Translations under genes and position numbers: made by a program
Source: an uncultured Planctomycetaceae bacterium
GTDB taxonomy: Bacteria > Planctomycetota > Planctomycetia > Pirellulales > JACPPG01
Direction: 5' to 3'
DNA: 9,425 nucleotides
Assembly: GCA_945957305.1 (NCBI GenBank)
Contig: CAMFLN010000064.1
Span: 1-9,425 of the forward strand
Shown here: piece by piece, positions 6,195 through 9,425 of the stretch
Layout of the letters: the number at the start of each line of letters is the position of its first letter
Position numbering within the stretch: position 1 is the stretch's first letter
The notes under the pieces: model-generated
The model's input: the letters and a program-made list of their open reading frames with translations, nothing else
The model's database searches: none
Told to the model about the DNA's origin: nothing

Positions 6195-7084
6195 CCTTGC
6201 CGTGCCCCTGGTCGGCGGGCGGGAAGCACCCAGGCGGGCCGCGACATGAATGACCAGGCGGCAATCGAAGCTTTGCGCCACGCCGGTAAGCTGACACGCT
6301 GCGAAAAGACATCGCCGCGCCGCCGACGAATTTCGGCCAGCAGCCCGTGATAGATGCCAGTCATCGTGCGCAGCGCCGCGCGACTATCGGGCGAGAGCCA
6401 GCGTTCGACGGGGGCGCCGCGGCGGTACAACTCTTCGGCCCGTTCGATTTCGAAGTTCATCAATTTTTGAAATCGCTCGTCTCGGACTCCTCGCTGCAGC
6501 TCTTCGCGCGAGTAGCCAAAGCGCCGCAGATCTTCCAGCGGCAGATACAGCCGACCCCGCTCGGCATCTTCTTTCAGATCGCGCAGGATGTTGGTCAATT
6601 GCAGCGCGACCCCCAGCTGCTTCGCCGGCTCAAGAGCGGCGGCGTCGCGAAAGCCCCAAATGTGCAGGCAGGACAGTCCCACAACAGAGGCGACTTTATA
6701 ACAGTAGCGCTCCAGATCGGCGAACGTCTCGTAGGTGCGCTCGACCAGGTCCATCTCGACGCCGTCGATGCAGTCGTACAAGTACTCAGGCGGAATACGA
6801 TAAGTAGCGATCGTGTCAACCAGCGCAGGCAGAATCGGGGAATCACAGCGTCCGGCCAAAGCCCGGGTCAGAGAGTTCCGCCAGGCGGTCAATTCCGTAC
6901 TGCGCACGGCCGCGGGTTTGTCGCTGTCTCCCAGGTCGTCGGTGGCGCGCAAAAATGCGTACAGCGCGCACATGGAGCGTCGCTTATCGCGTGGCAGGAC
7001 CACAAACGAATAATAAAAGTTGCCGGCAGCTCGCCGGGCAATCGCGCGGCACAGCTCGTAGCTTTCTGCGAGCTCAGCGCTCAT
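6191..7084 (-). CDS. hpnD: Presqualene diphosphate synthase HpnD
   Basis: A 297-residue all-alpha prenyltransferase of the squalene/phytoene synthase family. HpnD joins two farnesyl diphosphates to presqualene diphosphate. Both magnesium-binding aspartate motifs are present: DDLGD (Asp49 to Asp53) after YAFLRAT, and DLKED (Asp169 to Asp173) in LTNILRDLKEDAERGRLYLP. GNFYYSFVVLP at 21-31 is the usual N-terminal signature. The start at 7084 overlaps the hpnC stop as ATGA; the frame is open 37 codons further upstream, but that part is out-of-frame hpnC sequence. It is the middle gene of three overlapping genes. It was separated from HpnC by the NILRDLKEDAERGR form of the second motif and by gene order (hpnC-hpnD-hpnE), so the C/D assignment is good but not absolute. 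Phytoene synthase activity is less likely in this context. Confidence 0.94.
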   Translation of the reverse strand: MSAELAESYELCRAIARRAAGNFYYSFVVLPRDKRRSMCALYAFLRATDDLGDSDKPAAVRSTELTAWRNSLTRALAGRCDSPILPALVDTIATYRIPPEYLYDCIDGVEMDLVERTYETFADLERYCYKVASVVGLSCLHIWGFRDAAALEPAKQLGVALQLTNILRDLKEDAERGRLYLPLEDLRRFGYSREELQRGVRDERFQKLMNFEIERAEELYRRGAPVERWLSPDSRAALRTMTGIYHGLLAEIRRRRGDVFSQRVSLPAWRKASIAAWSFMSRPAWVLPARRPGARQG

Positions 7085-8031
7085 GCAGACCTCGCATCCG
7101 GGGCGCAAGAGCGTGGCCCTTGCCGGTTGCGTCGCAGAGCGCCGATCAACAGCGCCAGCTTGCCGAACCGGCCGACCTTGGGCCGCTGCCGCCAAACGTT
7201 GTAGTCAATGGCACGAATGCGCTCCAGGATCGCCAGGCCGCCGTGGGCAAAGAGCCACACGTCGCCCCGCAGGCCACGCGGCATCGCTTCGACCAGCGGC
7301 AGGCCCGCGTGCAGATATGCGGCGGCACGCTCCGTTTCCGCGGCCATGAGTCGGCGGAAGCTCTCGTTGTAGCACCGCGCGGCAAAATCTTCCTCGGCAT
7401 AGCCGTACTCTCGGCACGACTGCTGCGGAAGATATATCCGCCCCCGGTCCCAATCGTTGGCCACATCCTGGCAGAAATTCGCCAGCTGCAAGCCGGTGCA
7501 GATCGCGTCAGACCAGCGGTCTTGCTGCTCGCCCTGCACGCGCGCCAGGTATAGCACCAGGCGGCCCACTGGATTGGCCGAATAACGGCAATAATCGAGC
7601 ACGTCGTCCGCAGTTTCGTAGCGCCGCACTTTCTGGTCGCGACGAAATGCGACTAGCAAATCGGCGAACGGTTCAATAGGAATCGAGAATTCTTGAATCG
7701 TTTCGTGCAGCGCGACAAACACGGGGTGCCGTGAGTGACCGGCATAGCAGGCGCGCAGCTCGGCGTCCCACCAGTCCAGCAAATCGAGGCTGCGCTCGGG
7801 GGACGAGACTTCATCGGCCAGGTCATCGCTCCAGCGGCAATAGGCGTACACCGCATGAAAATGCGGCCGCAATTCCTTCGGCAGCAGCAAGCTAGCGACG
7901 TGAAAGTTCTCGTAGTGGCGTGTGGCCAGCTGCCGGCAATATTCGCGCCCCTGGTCGAGCGTGACTCCCTTTGCCGTCGCGCTTGCGGGACCATACGTGG
8001 CCAGGTCGACGTCGAAAGAAAGACTGGCCAT
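7081..8031 (-). CDS. hpnC: Hydroxysqualene synthase HpnC
   Basis: A 316-residue squalene/phytoene synthase family member, first in the operon. In the known pathway HpnC converts presqualene diphosphate to hydroxysqualene, the substrate of HpnE. The first aspartate motif is DDLAD (Asp69 to Asp73) in YAYCRWSDDLADE, and the second is DVAND (Asp189 to Asp193) in LANFCQDVANDWDRGRIYLP. The W-S-D-D and N-F-x-Q-D-V-x-x-D-W forms are typical of HpnC. RHYENFHVASLLLP (38-51) is the N-terminal signature. The frame is open to 8136. I chose the Met at 8031 because the protein then begins MASLSFDVDLATYGP, close to other HpnC proteins, and the extra 35 residues look non-conserved. No Shine-Dalgarno is seen at 8031, and a weak AGGGA directly abuts the longer start, so the start is uncertain. 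Confidence 0.93.
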   Translation of the reverse strand: MASLSFDVDLATYGPASATAKGVTLDQGREYCRQLATRHYENFHVASLLLPKELRPHFHAVYAYCRWSDDLADEVSSPERSLDLLDWWDAELRACYAGHSRHPVFVALHETIQEFSIPIEPFADLLVAFRRDQKVRRYETADDVLDYCRYSANPVGRLVLYLARVQGEQQDRWSDAICTGLQLANFCQDVANDWDRGRIYLPQQSCREYGYAEEDFAARCYNESFRRLMAAETERAAAYLHAGLPLVEAMPRGLRGDVWLFAHGGLAILERIRAIDYNVWRQRPKVGRFGKLALLIGALRRNRQGPRSCAPDARSA

Positions 8032-8077
8032 GCGGAACGCTTTGCAACTCGAAAAGTGGTGATTGGTGGACCGCGGA

Positions 8078-8083
8078 ATTGTA
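8078..8083 (-). promoter_or_regulatory. Possible -10 element of the hpnCDE operon
   Basis: The minus strand reads TACAAT, about 47 nt before the chosen hpnC start, matching the box and spacing seen before the PRC-barrel gene. No good -35 accompanies it, so support is weak. Confidence 0.22.
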
Positions 8084-8206
8084 ACGATGGGCAGCCGCAC
8101 GCCGGCATCTTGGCCGCACTCGTGCGGAGAGATCATTCCCTGCCGGTTAAACCCGCTCCTCCCACGCGGTTGACTCTTGGGTCGCCTGTTCCAGGGCGGG
8201 CTGATT

Positions 8207-8219
8207 CATTATGATAATG
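8207..8219. promoter_or_regulatory. Palindrome over the candidate ispH -10 region
   Basis: CATTAT-G-ATAATG is a perfect 6-bp inverted repeat around one base. It contains TATGAT (8210-8215) and GATAAT (8213-8218), each one mismatch from a plus-strand -10, and CATAAT on the other strand. A start of transcription near 8225 would leave a leader of about 14 nt containing the GAGG ribosome site (8229-8232) 6 nt before the ispH ATG. The only good TTGACT (8170-8175) is 34 nt away, too far for a -35. It could be a -10, an operator, or both. Confidence 0.35.
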
Positions 8220-8238
8220 TTCCACCCCGAGGCCAACC

Positions 8239-9198
8239 ATGCGAATCATCCTGGCCGCTCCGCGCGGCTTCTGTGCCGGCGTCAACATGGCGATCGAAAG
8301 CCTGGAGTTGGCGATCAAGGTCTATGGCACGCCGGTTTACGTGTATCACGAGATCGTACACAACAAGTACGTCGTCGAGCGTTTCCGCGAGGAAGGCGCC
8401 GTGTTTGTCGATCACCTGGAAGAAGTGCCCGAGGGCGCAACGCTGCTCTACTCGGCGCACGGCGTCTCGCCCGAAATCCGCCGTGTGGCGCAAGAACGCC
8501 GCTTGCGCACGATCGATGCAACTTGCCCGCTGGTGACCAAGGTCCACCTGGAAGCCATTCGCTACGCGCGCGAAGGCTACACCATCTTGCTCATCGGGCA
8601 TGAGGGGCACGACGAAGTGATCGGCACGATGGGGGAAGCGCCCGATGCCATGCAACTGGTCGAGACCCCCGAGGACGTCGACAATTTGGTCGTAGAGAAT
8701 CCGCAGCGGGTCGCTTACCTGACGCAGACGACCCTTTCAGTCGACGATGCGAATCGAATCATCGAGCGGCTGCGGGCCAAGTTTCCGGCCATTGCGAATC
8801 CTCCAAAGGAGGACATCTGCTACGCCACGCAAAACCGACAGGAAGCAGTCAAGAAGTTGTCCGACGAAGCCGATCTCGTGCTCGTGTTGGGCAGCCAGAA
8901 CAGCTCGAACAGTCAGCGCTTGGCCGAGCTTGCGCGCGAAAGTGGCGTGCCGGCGTACTTGATCGATGGTTCGGCCGATATCGACCTGTCGTGGTTTCGC
9001 GGCGACGAGTGCGTGTTGATTACCGCCGGCGCAAGTGCGCCGGAACTGGTGGTGGAAGATTGCCTCGAGTTCTTGCGCAAACGCTTCGGCGCCGTCGTCG
9101 AGACGCGCACTGTCCGCGAGGAAGAAGTTTACTTCCCGCTGCCGCGCGAGTTGCGTTCGTTTGCCACACGCGGCGGCGCCCCGCAGCCGAGCGGCTGA
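8239..9198 (+). CDS. ispH: 4-hydroxy-3-methylbut-2-enyl diphosphate reductase IspH
   Basis: A complete 319-residue [4Fe-4S] enzyme of the MEP pathway that reduces HMBPP to isopentenyl and dimethylallyl diphosphate. The three cluster-binding cysteines are Cys12 (APRGFCAGV), Cys96 (DATCPLVTKVH) and Cys194 (EDICYATQNRQ). Substrate-binding His41 (HEIVHN), His74 (YSAHGVSP) and His124 (GHEGHDEV), the proton-donor Glu126 and the NSSNSQRL loop (221-228) are all present. The start is preceded by GAGG at 6 nt spacing. It is divergent from hpnCDE across 207 nt: IspH makes the C5 units and HpnCDE use the C15 product, so the arrangement links isoprenoid supply to squalene synthesis. Farnesyl diphosphate synthase is not in the window. 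An enolase-superfamily gene follows after 47 nt on the same strand and may be co-transcribed. Confidence 0.98.
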   Translation: MRIILAAPRGFCAGVNMAIESLELAIKVYGTPVYVYHEIVHNKYVVERFREEGAVFVDHLEEVPEGATLLYSAHGVSPEIRRVAQERRLRTIDATCPLVTKVHLEAIRYAREGYTILLIGHEGHDEVIGTMGEAPDAMQLVETPEDVDNLVVENPQRVAYLTQTTLSVDDANRIIERLRAKFPAIANPPKEDICYATQNRQEAVKKLSDEADLVLVLGSQNSSNSQRLAELARESGVPAYLIDGSADIDLSWFRGDECVLITAGASAPELVVEDCLEFLRKRFGAVVETRTVREEEVYFPLPRELRSFATRGGAPQPSG

Positions 9199-9245
9199 GC
9201 GGGCCGGGATCGAACGGGACGCAACGCGGAAGGTTGACCGACGGC

Positions 9246-9425
9246 ATGAAAATCGTCGACGTCGATTTCTATCTGCTCGATCCGACGGGCGATCCCGCGC
9301 ACGCGGCCGAGCGGTCGTTGCTCGTCCGCCTGTGGACGACGACGAAAATGGAAGGCTGGGGCGAAGCCCGAGTTTCTTGGCGCCCCGCCGAACTCGCACC
9401 TCGGCGCGAGTGGCTGCTCCCGCTG
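9246..9425 (+). CDS. Enolase-superfamily (mandelate racemase/muconate lactonizing type) enzyme, N-terminal part
   Basis: Sixty codons run off the right edge: MKIVDVDFYLLDPTGD, then a segment with RSLLVRLWTT, EGWGEARVSWRP and AELAPRR. The pattern of a first beta strand, an 'LLVRL-T-G-EGWGEA' hairpin and a following proline-containing helix is that of the N-terminal capping domain of the muconate lactonizing enzyme/o-succinylbenzoate synthase/dipeptide epimerase group, which contributes to substrate specificity. The barrel with the catalytic lysines and metal ligands is outside the window, so the substrate is unknown. A GGAAGG about 12 nt upstream is a weak, distant ribosome site. The gene starts 47 nt after ispH on the same strand. 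Confidence 0.75.
   Translation, partial: MKIVDVDFYLLDPTGDPAHAAERSLLVRLWTTTKMEGWGEARVSWRPAELAPRREWLLPL

Noticed and set aside
6195..6281. Longer N terminus of HpnE
   Set aside because: It would overlap hpnD by about 90 nt, whereas the start at 6194 gives a standard ATGA overlap.
6347..7204. A 285-codon plus-strand frame
   Set aside because: Antisense to hpnD, with no recognisable domain.
8170..8218. TTGACT (8170-8175) as the -35 box paired with the ispH -10
   Set aside because: The spacing is 34 nt or more, about twice what sigma-70 allows.
1..9425. CRISPR arrays, insertion sequences, tRNA or rRNA genes, phage or defence genes
   Set aside because: No regular spaced repeats, terminal inverted repeats, transposase motifs or tRNA cloverleaf were found by eye. 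The gene content is core metabolism and protein quality control.

Overview
The window reads as ordinary, gene-dense chromosome from a GC-rich bacterium, most likely a planctomycete of the Pirellulales kind. That is an inference. It rests on the hpnC-hpnD-hpnE squalene operon, the style of the Lon N terminus, sparse Shine-Dalgarno signals, and AATGAYGAATG-type spacer DNA. No database could be searched. I found no phage, insertion sequence, CRISPR array, tRNA or rRNA.

Left part (1-3972): on the minus strand, a gene for a tandem PRC-barrel protein is followed after 20 nt by the N-terminal 117 codons of a class V aminotransferase fold enzyme that runs off the left edge. Divergent from these, on the plus strand, a small Hsp20/alpha-crystallin chaperone gene and a full-length lon protease gene form a probable two-gene protein quality-control operon. 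Its promoter may produce an almost leaderless mRNA.

Middle (3973-4754): this is the least ordinary stretch. A minus-strand gene with a very strong Shine-Dalgarno encodes an 83-residue, extremely hydrophilic, Gln/Glu/Lys-rich, probably disordered protein. Its 3' side holds three consecutive RNA hairpins, the last a canonical intrinsic terminator with a nine-U tail. Two of the three stems are fully paired only in the minus-strand RNA (G-U there, C-A on the other strand), which points to a structured 3' UTR or a small RNA. About 320 nt between this gene and hpnE holds at best one weak small ORF.

Right part (4755-9425): hpnC, hpnD and hpnE lie on the minus strand with ATGA start/stop overlaps at both junctions, so they are probably translationally coupled. 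Together they convert farnesyl diphosphate to squalene via presqualene diphosphate and hydroxysqualene. Divergent from them, 207 nt away, is ispH, the last enzyme of the MEP pathway, which supplies IPP and DMAPP for farnesyl diphosphate. The shared intergenic region carries a 13-bp palindrome over the likely ispH -10 element. The window ends in the first 60 codons of an enolase-superfamily (mandelate racemase/muconate lactonizing type) enzyme.

Most of the window is well-known biology. The candidates for something undescribed are the structured RNA at 4001-4165 and the disordered protein gene just upstream of it.
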